DNA of 64,000 nucleotides from Cokeromyces recurvatus (Eukaryota > Mucoromycota > Mucoromycetes > Mucorales > Mucoraceae), in assembly GCF_025118155.1 (NCBI RefSeq), contig NW_026251391.1, positions 871,501-935,500 on the forward strand, given 5' to 3'. Positions 24,051 through 36,100 of the stretch are shown here, one piece after another; position 1 is the first letter of the stretch, and each line of letters starts with the position of its first letter. The notes beneath the pieces are model-generated. The model had not been told where the DNA came from. It worked only from the letters and a program-made list of their open reading frames with translations, and ran no database searches. The position numbers were made by a program, and so were the translations under genes.

Positions 24051-25323
24051 TTAGTATTTATTACATAATTCATTCTTTTCTTGCTGTTGATACATTTTTA
24101 GTAGTTTTTCCAAGTCTTCAACTCTTTTATGATATATTTGAACTTCTTGTTGTAATTGACGAATAAGATCGACTGACTTTTTCAATATGAAACCTTTATT
24201 TGGCTTATTGTTCGTAGTATTATTACTATTATTTCCTCCTCCTTCTAATAAAAACGTTTCTGGTAATAAACTACATAGCTCCTGAATTCTTTCATTAATA
24301 TTATCTCTCCGCCTTCTTTCTACTGTATACATTAATAATAGATAAATTAGTAAATATACTATATACACATAGATTTTTTTTGTTTATTAATATATACCTG
24401 CATTATGAGATTCTCTTCTACGTCTACGTTTCTCCATTATTAATTGCATACTAATAACGAATAATAATAAATACATTATCTTTTTTTTATATGTATTTTC
24501 TATATTTACTTACTTCATTTGCATTGTGTAATCATCTTCAAAACTTCTGGGTAGACTATTATTATCATTTTCCACTTTAATAGCATTGTTTGTATTACTG
24601 TATGCTTGCTGCGGTGAGAATGGATGATGTTGCTGGTTATGTTCATAATAATAGTCATAGGCCATATTGGCAGGAGCAGATATAGCTATAGAATGATGAT
24701 TTGAATCAAATTGATGGTTACATCCAGGTATAAAGATAGGCTGTTGTTGATGATGATGATGATGATTTTCTAGGTTAGAAATATCAGTGGCGTCTGAAGA
24801 TCGACGATGTTGCATATCCAATGGATTATTATTATTATTCTATATATGGCACTTAATACAAAGTTACAAAAAAAAAAATATTAAAATTTGTATTATTAGT
24901 TACTAAATTATTTGTTGAACTGAAAGAAGTTCTATTATATAAGGGATGATAAGCATTATAATCTTCTTTGTTAGGTGAGGATATATCTGTAATAGTAGCT
25001 GTAGTAGTGGCAGTGGTAGTAGCAGTGGTGGCAGCAGTGGTAGTAGTAGCAGTGGTAGTAGTAGCTGTAGTAGTAGTAGGATGTAACAAATGTTGTTGGG
25101 AAAACGAATCATGCAAGTCAACATGATTGTTTTGATGTTGTTCTATATTGGGTGAGTCTTGATTAGTTGCATTGCTAGCCATTCGAAGATGGAATGACTC
25201 ACTCTGATGAAATTGTTCAGCATCTGTTACTGATACAAGATTATTTGAATAAGAAGAGTGTTGGCTTGTTGGCAATACATGATATATATTTGGGTCTCGA
25301 AGCCTTAGAGTATTTTGTGACAT
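24051..25323 (-). CDS. bHLH transcription factor of the MITF/TFE-like type
   Basis: Minus-strand exons 25323-24904, 24839-24514, 24450-24398 and 24322-24051 join to 357 codons (356 aa). The DNA-binding region is split by the last intron: MEKRRRRRESHNA then VERRRRDNINERIQELCSLLPE. This is close to the MITF/TFE3/TFEB basic helix-loop-helix, whose His, Glu and Arg contacts (H..E...R) read CANNTG E-boxes. Helix 2 (GFILKKSVDLIRQLQQEVQ) is followed by a short leucine-rich coiled coil (VEDLEKLLKMYQQQ) near the C-terminus. The N-terminal 250 residues are rich in Thr/Ala (25000-25075), His and Gln repeats and are probably an activation region. A likely 5' UTR intron acceptor (TTTCAG) sits just before the ATG. 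Upstream lie three TCCAATCAG boxes in a 22-bp tandem repeat. The target pathway is not shown by the sequence. Confidence 0.9.
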
Positions 25324-25434
25324 TTGAAGTCTGAAATAAAAAATAAGATAATTTATTCCTTTGGGAAAGGAGAGGAGAAGATTAAAAAAGATTTCCCCAC
25401 ACACAATTAATAGATACAGTTGTTCCAATAAATT

Positions 25435-25566
25435 ATGTCGTCTGAACCGAACAAATTGTCGTCCAATCAGAAATAAAATATCCTCCAATCAGAAATAAAG
25501 TATCGCTTAATTAGGAGTAAAATGTCGTCCAATCAGGTATAAAATGCCACCTCGTCAAAGAGATAA
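25435..25566 (+). repeat. 22-bp tandem repeat with TGTCG and CCAAT boxes
   Basis: About six units of 21-22 bp follow the pattern TGTCGTCCAATCAGAAATAA. TGTCG or a variant starts at 25436, 25457, 25479, 25501, 25523 and 25545. TCCAATCAG is intact at 25462-25470, 25484-25492 and 25528-25536; the copy between is CTTAATTAG. The array lies 112 bases upstream of the bHLH start codon. A second array with the same period and TTGTCG core is at 48013-48104. It could be a transposon end, a promoter element with NF-Y-type CCAAT boxes, or both. Confidence 0.75.
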
Positions 25567-25954
25567 AATTTCCTTATTTTTTTTCTTTTTCTTTCTCTTA
25601 GATATCATATAAACAATAAAATACTTTTAAGGTAGGTGAAAAACTATATATAAAAGCATCTTACAACTAAACTTATAAACTGATTAATTAGCTTTAACTT
25701 TATGGTGGAAAGTTGTATAGAATTGTTGTAACATTTAATTATTCTCAAACAATTGGAATGTACTTGTAAGTCTGCTTTCCTTGAATTAACCAATTTATAT
25801 TAATTATATTCTTAATGAACATGGATTTGTATAGTGCTCAAAATGTGCTCAATTTTTTTTATTTTCTTTGTTTAAATGATAATCAAGCTGAATTGACTTT
25901 TAGGTAGGTTTGCCTACTTAGTAAAACGACAGTTGAAGTGCACATGTTAGGTAC

Positions 25955-26166
25955 ATTAGGCGAATGGACCGGTAAGGTCACCAAGCCTTGCCCAATTCCT
26001 AGTAGCTGACCTATCAACATGGCTGTGGTGTGAATGGATGATCACGTACTCCCTCAAGTAGCAACGCGGCAGCTCTTCGCCAAAAATTTTGACAAATGGC
26101 ACACGTCTTTATATTAGGTGAAAGGACCGGTAAGGCTATCAAACCTTATCCATTTCCTAGTAGCAG
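25955..26166 (+). repeat. Two 54-bp direct repeat units, 158 bp apart
   Basis: Units at 25955-26008 and 26113-26166 share ATTAGG(C/T)GAA(T/A)GGACCGGTAAGG and the end TTCCTAGTAGC, with roughly 80% identity by eye. They are clearly GC-richer than the surrounding DNA, suggesting a mobile or imported sequence. Confidence 0.65.
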
Positions 26167-26380
26167 CATGATAGCCATTAACTCTTACAAATATACGGTT
26201 TACTAATTTTTTTTTGGTTTCCTGATATCTGGGAAGAGAGCCGTAACTAGGGTTATAGCTGACTACAGATATTTCCCCATCCTGCACCCTTCCACATGTG
26301 CATTCACAATAAAGTCGCCGATAACTGAAGCCGCAGGTTATCCATACATTGACAGCGGTTCGGCGCCACGCTTCACTGAG

Positions 26381-26437
26381 TCCGGAAGGAAACAGATTAT
26401 TAAATAGTCAGTGTGCTATCCACTAAACTCCCCCCCC
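26381..26437 (-). other. tRNA-like half (possible SINE head)
   Basis: On the minus strand, GAGTTTAGTGGATAGCAC followed by ACTGACTATTTAATAATC resembles the 5' half of a tRNA: acceptor start, D arm with an A-box-like GTGGATAGC, and a CTGAC-type anticodon stem. No matching T arm or 3' acceptor strand follows, so it is not a functional tRNA. A tRNA-derived SINE or a chance match remain possible. Confidence 0.3.
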
Positions 26438-26743
26438 TTACACAATTCAAAGTGTGTAGGGGGGCAGCCCCTGACCATACCATCAGGCGTTGGTTTGAGG
26501 TGCATTATTACTATTACTTCTATTCCCTTGACCGTCGGTAGTGGCGCGACTCCTTAGGTTACCCATATGAAGCCGCGTCACTACAGCATAGAAGTTTGCC
26601 AACGATACCTAAGTTGAAAGTGCATCTACACTAGACTGAGTTACTCTGGCTCCACTGCCCCTCGACAGCTGGAGTTGAGAACTCTGAAGCTAGCACGAAA
26701 ATCAGCTTATCTATAAGCAACGAATTTAACAAAAGAAATTAAA

Positions 26744-27820
26744 ATCTTTTTACTGAAAACATACAACATCCAGAGGCGTCAAATAGTTACTTTGTAGATA
26801 ACATTGATGCCTCCTTTATGTTTCATAACTATCAAAAGCAAGTATATGATCATGCTAAAAGAGCATCATTCTTGTTTAAATCAAACTACCATGAAATATT
26901 ATGCCTTTCATCAGTTTTACTCCTTGAAAATAACAGTACCGACAGTAATCTTCTTAGTGCATTTGGTCGTAGTAATTTACTAAAAATAATTACACATATA
27001 AAAGTCCACGATCTCACCATCAATCATAATGAATTTCTTTTTGAAAGAATGATACCAGTACTTACAACAGTGCAACAAGTATTTAAAAAGTTGATTACAA
27101 GAGAAGAAGGATGTTTGCGATTAATGAATATTGGTATGAAGCTTCAAGGCACTCAAAATGTTATTGTGAAATTTTTAAAAAACACGTTGGATTCTTTTCC
27201 TCTCAATGACTTGGGTGAGATTATTAAAGAGGTTGACGACTTAAAAAGTAGATACATTTTACCAGTGCTGCAGTCATTATTTGATGATTTGTATATTGAA
27301 AATATGGTGTTTTTCAAGATTACAAATGAAAATAATGCAGAATGTAAACAGAAGGTGTTTGATGTTTCTCACCGACGGCCAAATGGTCAATTCCGACAAA
27401 AGTCTGAACGTAAAAACCTTGTCATAATTGGATACATGGAAGCCAAGTCTGAATCAGAAAGTAAGAATCATGAAGCTTGTATGGCAAGACTTAGTTCGCC
27501 TTGCCATCTTTGGCAAAAATGCAATAGATATTTACGATCTGAAAAGCACGTTATTGATTCAAGCAATTGGGCCAAGCTTTACTTTTTATTTATTACAAAA
27601 GAAAAATGAGGACGTATATTCTATGGTGGAGTTGGACAAATTCAATTTCCCAATGAATATAAATCAAATTCCAACAATCTTTGGCTACTTGGACCGAATT
27701 GCTGATATTGTGGAAATTTTCAAAAAATATGTACAGTGGCTCACAAAAGTGTGGCAATGTTTCAGAGTTTTAGGTAATTTATGCAAATCCGCAATAACAA
27801 AGCGTCTATTTATTAAGTAA
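26744..27820 (+). pseudogene. Frameshifted ORF of unknown family in a mobile-element zone
   Basis: The first frame is open from 26744 (first ATG 26818) to 27609 and the next frame continues from about 27428 to 27820. The coding-like sequence passes from YMEAKSES in the first frame to DLVRLAIFGKNAIDIYDL and VYSMVELDKFNFPMNINQIP in the second, so a one-base gain or two-base loss near 27463-27475 has broken the gene. Together they would give about 350 residues. I recall similar sequences as a dispersed family in mucoralean genomes, but I cannot verify it here and propose no function. It is flanked by the GC-rich repeat block on the left and a Tc1 remnant on the right, which suggests a transposon passenger or repeat-borne gene. 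Confidence 0.6.
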
Positions 27821-27996
27821 AGTACTATATAGCATATACTAGTAGAAAGACAGAAGTCCCCTCTTTTTGATGATACTTATAGCATATATTTATTATTCAA
27901 TGTTTTTATTTGAAAAACAATGTTAAAAGTTATATGTATAAAAATTTTATGCAAATAGTTTAATGAAAAATGTAATAAACAGCGCATCTTTTATGT

Positions 27997-28339
27997 TTAG
28001 TACTTGATAGCACCACCTTTTGCTTTAATTACTGCTTCAACACGTCTTGGCATGATTTCTATGTGTTTTAAGCATAGTTTGGCTGTAACTTTATTATACT
28101 AAACATCAGCAACTCACTCCCACAATTCATCCATGTTTTTTTGGTGGCCTATCATAGGCAGCAAGCTTGCACTTCAAATAAAACCAAAGGTTTTCAATTG
28201 GATTTAAATCAAGTGAGTATGATGACCATTCAATGACATTTACTTTATCTTACTTGAACCAATTTCTTGTATATTTAGTCTCCTTAGCATTAAGTTTTGC
28301 TAAAATATCCATCTTTTTACTGAAAGGAATTGGTCTCAT
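27997..28339 (-). pseudogene. Tc1/mariner-type transposase remnant (C-terminal part)
   Basis: Reading the minus strand from an ATG at 28339 gives MRPIPFSKKMDILAKLN, then EWSSYSLDLNPIENLW, the classic Tc1 signature holding the third catalytic residue (Glu) of the DDE triad. It then reads KCKLAAYDRPPKKH and, after a frame change, MPRRVEAVIKAKGGAIKY, the usual Tc1 C-terminus. In-frame stops after NWFK and elsewhere plus at least one frameshift make it non-functional. The N-terminal half with the first two Asp residues is missing or decayed. No inverted terminal repeats were identified. Confidence 0.85.
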
Positions 28340-28478
28340 TCTATTGTATGTGATGATCTATGTGTTAATGGGAATGATGCACAAATGTTATTCAGATTAG
28401 TAATGAATTTGAGAGAAAAACGATATTAAATAGGAATTAAACCTTTTTGTTAATTCAATACTGATATTAAATGATTTA

Positions 28479-28483
<5 letters not shown>

Positions 28484-28523
<40 letters not shown>
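28484..28523. repeat. A(40) homopolymer
   Basis: Forty consecutive A lie 145 bases beyond the Tc1 remnant. On the plus strand it could be the scar of a poly(A)-tailed insertion, but similar runs occur throughout the window. Confidence 0.9.
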
Positions 28524-28526
<3 letters not shown>

Positions 28527-29454
28527 CAATAGTTTAAATACATTATTTGTTGAATTCATCCTATATGACTAGAATACTGCTCATACAGTAAAGGACTCCA
28601 TAATCTTAAAAATACGGTTTTATTATGTTCCTTAAATTTATTTAATGGCGCTTTATTATCTTGTTTCTCATTATTTCTCTACAATTAAGTCTCAATGATA
28701 TAAGCCATTACCAACTAATCCAATTTAGAAATAGTGTCAACCCAAAATACATTGTTTAACGCCCAACAAATTTAAACACAATATCAAAATGCAACTTAGG
28801 TCAACATAGAATTTACTTTTGATATTATCACTACGCGAACTTATTTTATCATTAAATCCTACTCTGTCCTTTGTTGGACGTGATTGGTGCCTTGATTGGC
28901 TACCTAGTAGTTATTCGACTTATCAGGCTAAACACCCTACACAATTGTTCACAAAACAGCATTCTATCTTCTGTCTCCAAATGTAGCATCTATCTTCAAT
29001 TGCGTGAAATAGTTGATACATTTGTAACTTTATCTTTTAAATTTGCTTTCTGTACACACAAATCGTATTTATATTTTGATATCCTTTGTTTGGGGGGGCC
29101 TGTTTACGTAATTCTTCACAAACTTGGTAAACGTTCTTTGTTTAACTTCCATTTAATACTAATAGTGCCGGCAATACTTTTTGTTATCGTTCTTTGGGAT
29201 TCTCCTATCATTGATAATCCGATCCGGAGTTTTTTGATTTATTCAATATCCTACATACAATTAAGTTTTTAAAATTAATAACATTACTGTTTGTTCAAAG
29301 ACATCCAAAACAATAAGGAGCGGGGATTGTAACCTACTACAACACGGCTATCACATGTCCTTTTCAATTAGATTAATGTCGATACATATACCCCAAATTC
29401 TGTCTATTAAAAATTTCTTTTTTTTTTTTTTTTTTTTTCTTCTTCAGTTAAACA
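28524..29454. other. Intergenic stretch without supported gene
   Basis: A 133-codon open frame at 28871-29272 starts with a non-ATG codon, has no family motif, and abuts the insertion zone; I treat it as chance or decayed. The last 50 bases before the next gene contain an (interrupted) T run, part of its leader. Confidence 0.5.
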
Positions 29455-30571
29455 ATGGATTCTATTCAAAACTATTTACCCTACTTGATTCCAGCTGTTA
29501 TTGCTGCAGGAAGTGCTTATTTCTTTTTCAATAAAAAAGGTAATTTTTTGTTTAAAATGACATTGCTAATGTATTTTATTGACATGACAAATAATTCTTC
29601 TTCTTTTTTTTTCATATATACATAGTTGAAGTTCTAGATGCTAAAGTATTCAAAAAGTTTAAATTAATAGAAAAAATTGTTATTTCTCATAATACTGCCA
29701 TGTAATATAATACATGTATATAAAACTAATTTTAACAAATTATATATTTACTAATGGTTGTATTAGCTACCGTTTTGAATTGCCTCGTAAAGATGCTGTA
29801 CTTGGTCTTCCTATTGGTCAACATGTGTCTGTTATGGCCGAGATTAATGGTAAACAAATTTCTCGTAGCTATACTCCCATTACTTCTGATGATGTTCAAG
29901 GTCATTTCGACTTACTCATTAAGGTAATATTATTTATATACTTATGGAAAAAAAACAAACAAGTTCATATTTTTTTTTTATACAGTCTTATCCTTCTGGT
30001 AATATTTCCAGACTATTTAGTGAACTTAAGATTGGTGATGAAATCTCGGTAAGAGGACCTAAGGGCACATTTAACTATACTCCTAATATGTGTAGATCGA
30101 TTGGTATGCTTGCCGGCGGTACTGGTATAACGCCTATGCTTCAGGTAAAATAAAAGATGACATAATTTATATATGTATATAAATATATATGTATACTAAA
30201 TGCTATTCTATAAGATTATTCATGCCATCGTAAGGAATCCTAATGATAAAACTCAAGTGAGTCTTATTTATGGTAATGTTACTGAAGAAGATATTTTACT
30301 TCGTGAAGAATTAGATGAACTTGCTAAAAAACATGATAATATTAATATTTATCATGTTTTGAATAAACCTCCTTCTGGCTGGTCTCAAGGTTCTGGATTT
30401 ATTACAGCAGATATGATTCGCGAACGTTGTCCTCCTCCTGCTAGTGATATTAAAATGTTAATCTGTGGTCCTTTACCAATGGTTAAAGCTATGACTGAGA
30501 ATTTGACTGAATTAGGATATGACAAACCTCGTGCTGTTAGTAAACTTAGTGATCAAGTCTTCAAATTCTAA
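29455..30571 (+). CDS. CBR1: NADH-cytochrome b5 reductase
   Basis: Exons 29455-29539, 29626-29701, 29767-29923, 29986-30144 and 30215-30571 join to 278 codons (277 aa). The flavoenzyme moves electrons from NADH through FAD to cytochrome b5, feeding sterol and fatty-acid desaturation. Residues 8-24 form a membrane anchor ([19 protein letters not shown]), so the protein is tail-out on ER or mitochondrial outer membrane. The FAD motif RSYTPI, the phosphate-binding [15 protein letters not shown], the NADH-site [10 protein letters not shown] and CGPLPMV, and the C-terminal Phe (QVFKF) are all present. Length is typical of the fungal Cbr1/Mcr1 family (280-320). The short anchor without a cleavable presequence favours Cbr1 over Mcr1. 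An A(43) tract follows the gene. Confidence 0.95.
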
Positions 30572-30593
30572 TAAATGGGGTTTTTTTTTTAAT

Positions 30594-30597
<4 letters not shown>

Positions 30598-30640
<43 letters not shown>
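30598..30640. repeat. A(43) homopolymer
   Basis: Forty-three consecutive A begin 27 bases after the cytochrome b5 reductase stop codon, in its 3' UTR or terminator. Confidence 0.9.
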
Positions 30641-30642
<2 letters not shown>

Positions 30643-30809
30643 ATAATAATTACTATTATTTAAGTCGTCACATAAATGTCTGTGCAATATTTTATTTTAT
30701 TTTATTTTATTCCATTTTATATTATTCCATTTTATTCTGTTTTATTATGCTTTAACTAGTTTATATTCTTTACTTGACCAAAATTAAATAATAATATTAA
30801 CCATAATAA

Positions 30810-33074
30810 ATGACGGCTAATTCACAAAAACAACAAACTTCTAATCATTGGTTAAGTAATATTCTTCGTTCACGAGCATCATCAATAACTGTAGAATCTT
30901 GTCTCAATCTTTCTAGTAAAGATCCGTCTCAACCATTAGATGCTCGACCTATTTTACCATTACTCGAACAATCACAGCCTTTACAATCCCGTTGTAAACA
31001 TTTAGCAGTATTTTCTGAAATTTGTAAAACCTATCGATTTACACATTTGGAAAATGTGTTCTTTACAGTACAGGACATACTTCAACCAAATATGCCACGT
31101 GAAGCTCGACATGGCGTATTTGAGTTCATGTTAGCTTGTATTATTGGCCAATATAACGACTTGGGTATGGCGCGGGTGACATTTTATGCCTCATTGCGAA
31201 ACTACACCCACTGGGAGGACTTTGATGATATGTACAAGACCTTATTTGCTTTATGTAAAGGAGGCAGAGATATCTCTGGTTTCGAAAAGAACATTACAAA
31301 GTTGATAATTCATTGGCTAGATGTCGCATTACAACAGAAATCTTCTCAACAACAAATACAAGCAATACCTTATTTAAGCGACTTGATGCATTTCCTTACG
31401 GTCATCGCTAAATTTAACTTTGCTTTGTTTGAGGAGGATGAGGTAGCACAAATGATTCTTGCAGCACACAAGGCATTTTTTTCTTCTCAACATTTAGATG
31501 ATATTCAAGCATGTCTAGAATTTACAGATATTGTTGTACGCTATCGGTTCGTTCCTTTTGAAGCATTAACACCATTTTTGGATATTGTTGCTGCTTCTGC
31601 TATATTGTTATCGGATACTACTCGACAAAAGCCTGTTGCTACTTCAAGTAATGCTGTATCTTGTTGGCCGATATTTTTAAACTTACTTCGATCTCATTGC
31701 GCACATTCAGCTATATTAACATTATGCCGGTTCTTAGATAAGCAACCGTCTAAAATAGATAAAGAGAACATTTTGATAAAAGGAGCTATTAGATTATTAA
31801 GCGAAATAGCTTGGGGAAAAACAAACAGAATAGGTGCAGAAACATATATGGTTTCTGATTCTATAATATTAATGTATTTGAAAAGAGTTGCTACAAAAGG
31901 AAACGACATCATAAATGGTACCATCTTAAAATCTTTAATATTACTAATCGAAACACCGGAAAATAACCTAAGTTTAATGGATTGGGATGAAGTATGGGAT
32001 ATTGTCGATATTATCACAAGTTATGTAAAGAAAACGACAGATAATAACAGTAACAGTGATATCAATTTATTCAACGTCGAAACATCAGGTTCATCTTCTT
32101 TATCTTGTATTCATCAATTTGCTTGCTTTATTCAGATTGTAATCCAGTTATACAAAAAGAAGGACTATAAGGGCCCCTTGAGTCGATTTATGAACGTTCT
32201 CTTTGAACTGCGTGCTTATTGTTGTGATAATACTGCTTCTATTCTCTTAAATTACTATGTTACTGAACATCTATTACTACCATCCTCTAAGAATTGGTTA
32301 AAATTATTACAAGAAGTTACTAATACATTCTATATTTATGCTAACCCGACTACAACAACAACAGCTATTCGTCTGACTATGTTGAATATTGTAGCGGATG
32401 TATGTGCTTCAGTCAAGGATTTTTATTCAGAGAATATTTATGAAGCAGTTGTTATCCCTATTATGCAAAGACTCCCTTTGGAGACAGATCCTCATATACG
32501 ACAGTTAGCAATTGATTTAATGGTATCATCATTGTCAGATTGTCAAAGTGAGTCAATCTTCAATAATATGATTACCATATTAAGAGAATGTGCAAAGTGT
32601 CAATGTAGTACCATTGATGAACAGCAGCAACAACAACACCATCATAATCAGTCTTTAAATAATAAATTATCCTCTTCTATTCGACCTCCTCATTCACCAC
32701 AAATACACAGAACTACTAATTCAGCTTCATCGTCCGTTACTGCATCTCCTTCTATTTCTTCTACAACACAACAGTTTAAAGCAAATTTGACATTCATAAC
32801 TGAGACTACAACAGATGCTTTTCTTCGCGGCGAACATTGTCAAGGTGTACCTGCTATGTGTGGTATCTCTGAACTATTTGAAAATTTTTTATTAGCATCA
32901 AATAGTAAATTTTGTGAAAAAACCTTTAATATTATCACTGAAATTGCTAATGATCGTTCAGATCTTGCATGTCCTTATGGTGGACCTAAGATTGTTGCTT
33001 TAGATCTCTTATTAAGATTTAGATGTCCAACAAACCATCATTTATTTCTTATTCATGACAGTAAGTAATACACT

Positions 33075-33131
<57 letters not shown>

Positions 33132-36100
33132 TTCTATCTCAATTATGCATTGAACTTTCCTCACTTATATACATATATATATGTATGTATTTGTATATGC
33201 ATAATAGGTATAAAAGAAGAAAACAGTGTTATATCTGTAATTCGTGCTCAACAGCATAATAAAAGACAAGAGGCAAAGAAAAAAAGCTTGTCGGTAGTAC
33301 GATACCCTGTCCTGCTATTAGTTCAAAACAAGGATCTTCTGGTATTCAACCATCTGAGCCAACCAAAGGACAAGAAAAACAGCCTGTATTTTATCCAAAC
33401 CCTAATATTCTATCTTATAGTGAAAAGCTTAATGAGGGGATAGAAACTGTGTTAGATATTAATGAAATGTTGAAATCTTATGTTCGTATCCTTTCTCATT
33501 CACCAAACTGGTCAGTTGTATTATTTGTTTTGAAACGACTACCTCAACAGTTAAGTAACAAACATTTATTCTGTGGCGCTTCACCCCATATAAACAAGCT
33601 TCGCCGTCGACTCGTCAAATGGACAAGCACACGAAAGTTTTTAGAATCTGTTGTTAACTTACCACCTCATACTAAACGCAATGACCTTCTTGTCTATGCT
33701 TACAACTTGTTAACGGTTTTAATCTCTTACCGACGTGTTTTTACTGAACCTAAACAGGATCAAGACGAAATTGTGTATGCATTCTATGTGGGAATTACAC
33801 AAGTGACAAGCGCAACACGGCTCTGTATTAATTCCCTTGCTGTTTGCTGTCATGAAATGCCACTCTCCGTAACGAAAATGTTGAATGAGATTCTTCAACG
33901 TATGTCTCAAATTATTTCTGTTAGTAGTGTTTCAGTTCACATTTTGGAATTTTTATCTTCATTAGCGCGATTACCTAAGCTCTATGCTAATTTTACTGGA
34001 GATATGTATAAACCTGTGTTTGCAATTGCTTTGAACTATTTGCAATATTCTCGTACACAACAACAGCAACAGCAACAACAACAACAACAACAGCAGCAGC
34101 AGCAGCAACTGCAGCAACTGCAGCAGCAACTGCAACAACAATCACCCCTAAATACACCTGCTACTTCACCTATGATGAGTCCTGGTACTAATACTACAAT
34201 CCCTGCTATCAGTGGTTCATCAACAATCAATGGACAAAAAGAAATTGGTCAGAGCGCTCTAAAACAATATGTATTAATTATGGCATATTTAGTTATTACC
34301 GTTTGGTTTACAGCTATCCCATTACGTGAACGTCGAAAACATGTACCCTTTATTATTCAGCGTTTATTAAGCGGCATTTCTATAGGAAAATCAATTGATG
34401 AGCAAACATATACTTGTATTGATATGCTTTCTCGATTTTCATTTGCTGATGTAAGTCTTGCTCCTGAAAAGTCGATTGTGTCCAAGATTTTAATGGGAGA
34501 TGGTGATACGACAGCATCATCTACTAAGCAGAGTCAACGTACGTGGGTATATGGCCATACTTTGTTGACATTGAAGATGGCTAAATCGTCAGGATGGATC
34601 GAAGTGACTGTACGTCGACCCTCAGGTACAGTGTCCATGATGTGCTATATCGAGAATAAAGTTAAATCAGATAACATTGATTATCGAACCTTACCAGCAC
34701 TCTTAATGATGCAGTATCAACCTGATATTATGGCTTCCAAAATGTTAAAAGATCGTGATAATAATAGGAATGATGATGAAGAACAAGTCCAAGAAGATAA
34801 TATTGAAGAAAATCAAAATACCAAGGATCGAAATATAGAGAAGCCTGATAACTTACTAAATGATGATGGGCTTGAACAACAAGTTGTAACAAATGCAGCT
34901 TCAGAGGCACAATCAGAAGGATTAGTAGTAGGTCCTTCAAAAATAAAAGATTCATTGACTGATATGACATCTCCATCAACACTAGAGGCTCGTAGACCTT
35001 CATTTAGTCAAATGTTGGTAAGCAATAACTCCGACATTGCTATTGATATGTCCAATCCAAACAATTGCCTTGGTATAGAGGTGACTACGAATGATACTGT
35101 CAGAGATAAATCGTTGATTGAAAATGAAAGACAAGCAGTAGAAACAGCTGTTCGTGAGGTGTTATCAGACCCCAAATTGACCGGTGATGAATCAAGTTCT
35201 ACCTATTATAATCCTGTTACGCAGTTACGTAAAATTGAACCATCCATTGACCCTGGCTTCCTGTATCTTCAGTTCAATAACTATCCTGATATAGGTCGTA
35301 CCCTCGATATTTCACCTCCTTTACCTGATGATGAAACAACTGCACGTACACTAGCTACGTTTGATCGTATTCCTGTTGTTGACTTTCATAAGATTGGAGT
35401 GTTGTACGTAGGTAAAGGACAGACGAAAGAAGTGGATATTTTAGCCAACACATACGGGTCACCCGATTATGTACGATTTTTGAATGCTCTGGGCACAATT
35501 CAACGTTTACATGGACGTACGGGTAATACAGGTGGTCTTGACAAGGAAATGGACATTGATGGGCGATTTGCTTATTTTTGGAAAGATGATGTAACAGAAG
35601 CTGTCTTTCATGTTGCAACCTTGATGCCTACCAACTTGGAACGTGATCCACAATGTAGTGCTAAGAAGAGACATATTGGTAATGACTATGTATCGATTGT
35701 CTACAATGATTCCGGATTAGACTATGCGTTTGATACTTTACCTTCACAATTTAATTTCATTAATATCATTGTCTCTCCACATTCAATTTCAACAGAAGCA
35801 ATGTCACCAGCCCACGCATTGACAGGTACTGAGAACACGTTCTTTAAGGTAGAGTTACAACGTAGACCTGATATGCCAGATATTGGGCCTTTTGGTGAGG
35901 AGCCTAAATTAGTAAGTGCACAATCATTACCTGAATTCGTACGCCAAGCAGCAATTCATGCGAATATTTTTGCTCAAGTCTTTTGGCAAAGTGCAAGTGC
36001 TGGAGGAAGACACGAATATGTTTCTCACTGGCGAGAAAGATTACGACAAATTCAAAGAGTTAAAGAAAGATTAACGAATAAGGCTGCTAATAATAGCTTA

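Noticed and set aside
24990..25080. Trinucleotide repeat as a CRISPR-like or satellite array
   Set aside because: It is in-frame Thr/Ala codon repetition inside the bHLH coding exon.
26321..26380. GGTTCGGCGCC as a polymerase III B box
   Set aside because: It lies on the opposite strand to the tRNA-like A-box segment, and no cloverleaf forms.
28871..29272. 133-codon frame next to the insertion zone
   Set aside because: Non-ATG start, patchy hydrophobic content, no recognised family, and no matching splice context.
34036..34230. Cys-rich minus-strand frame
   Set aside because: Antisense reading of the TSC2 Gln repeat.
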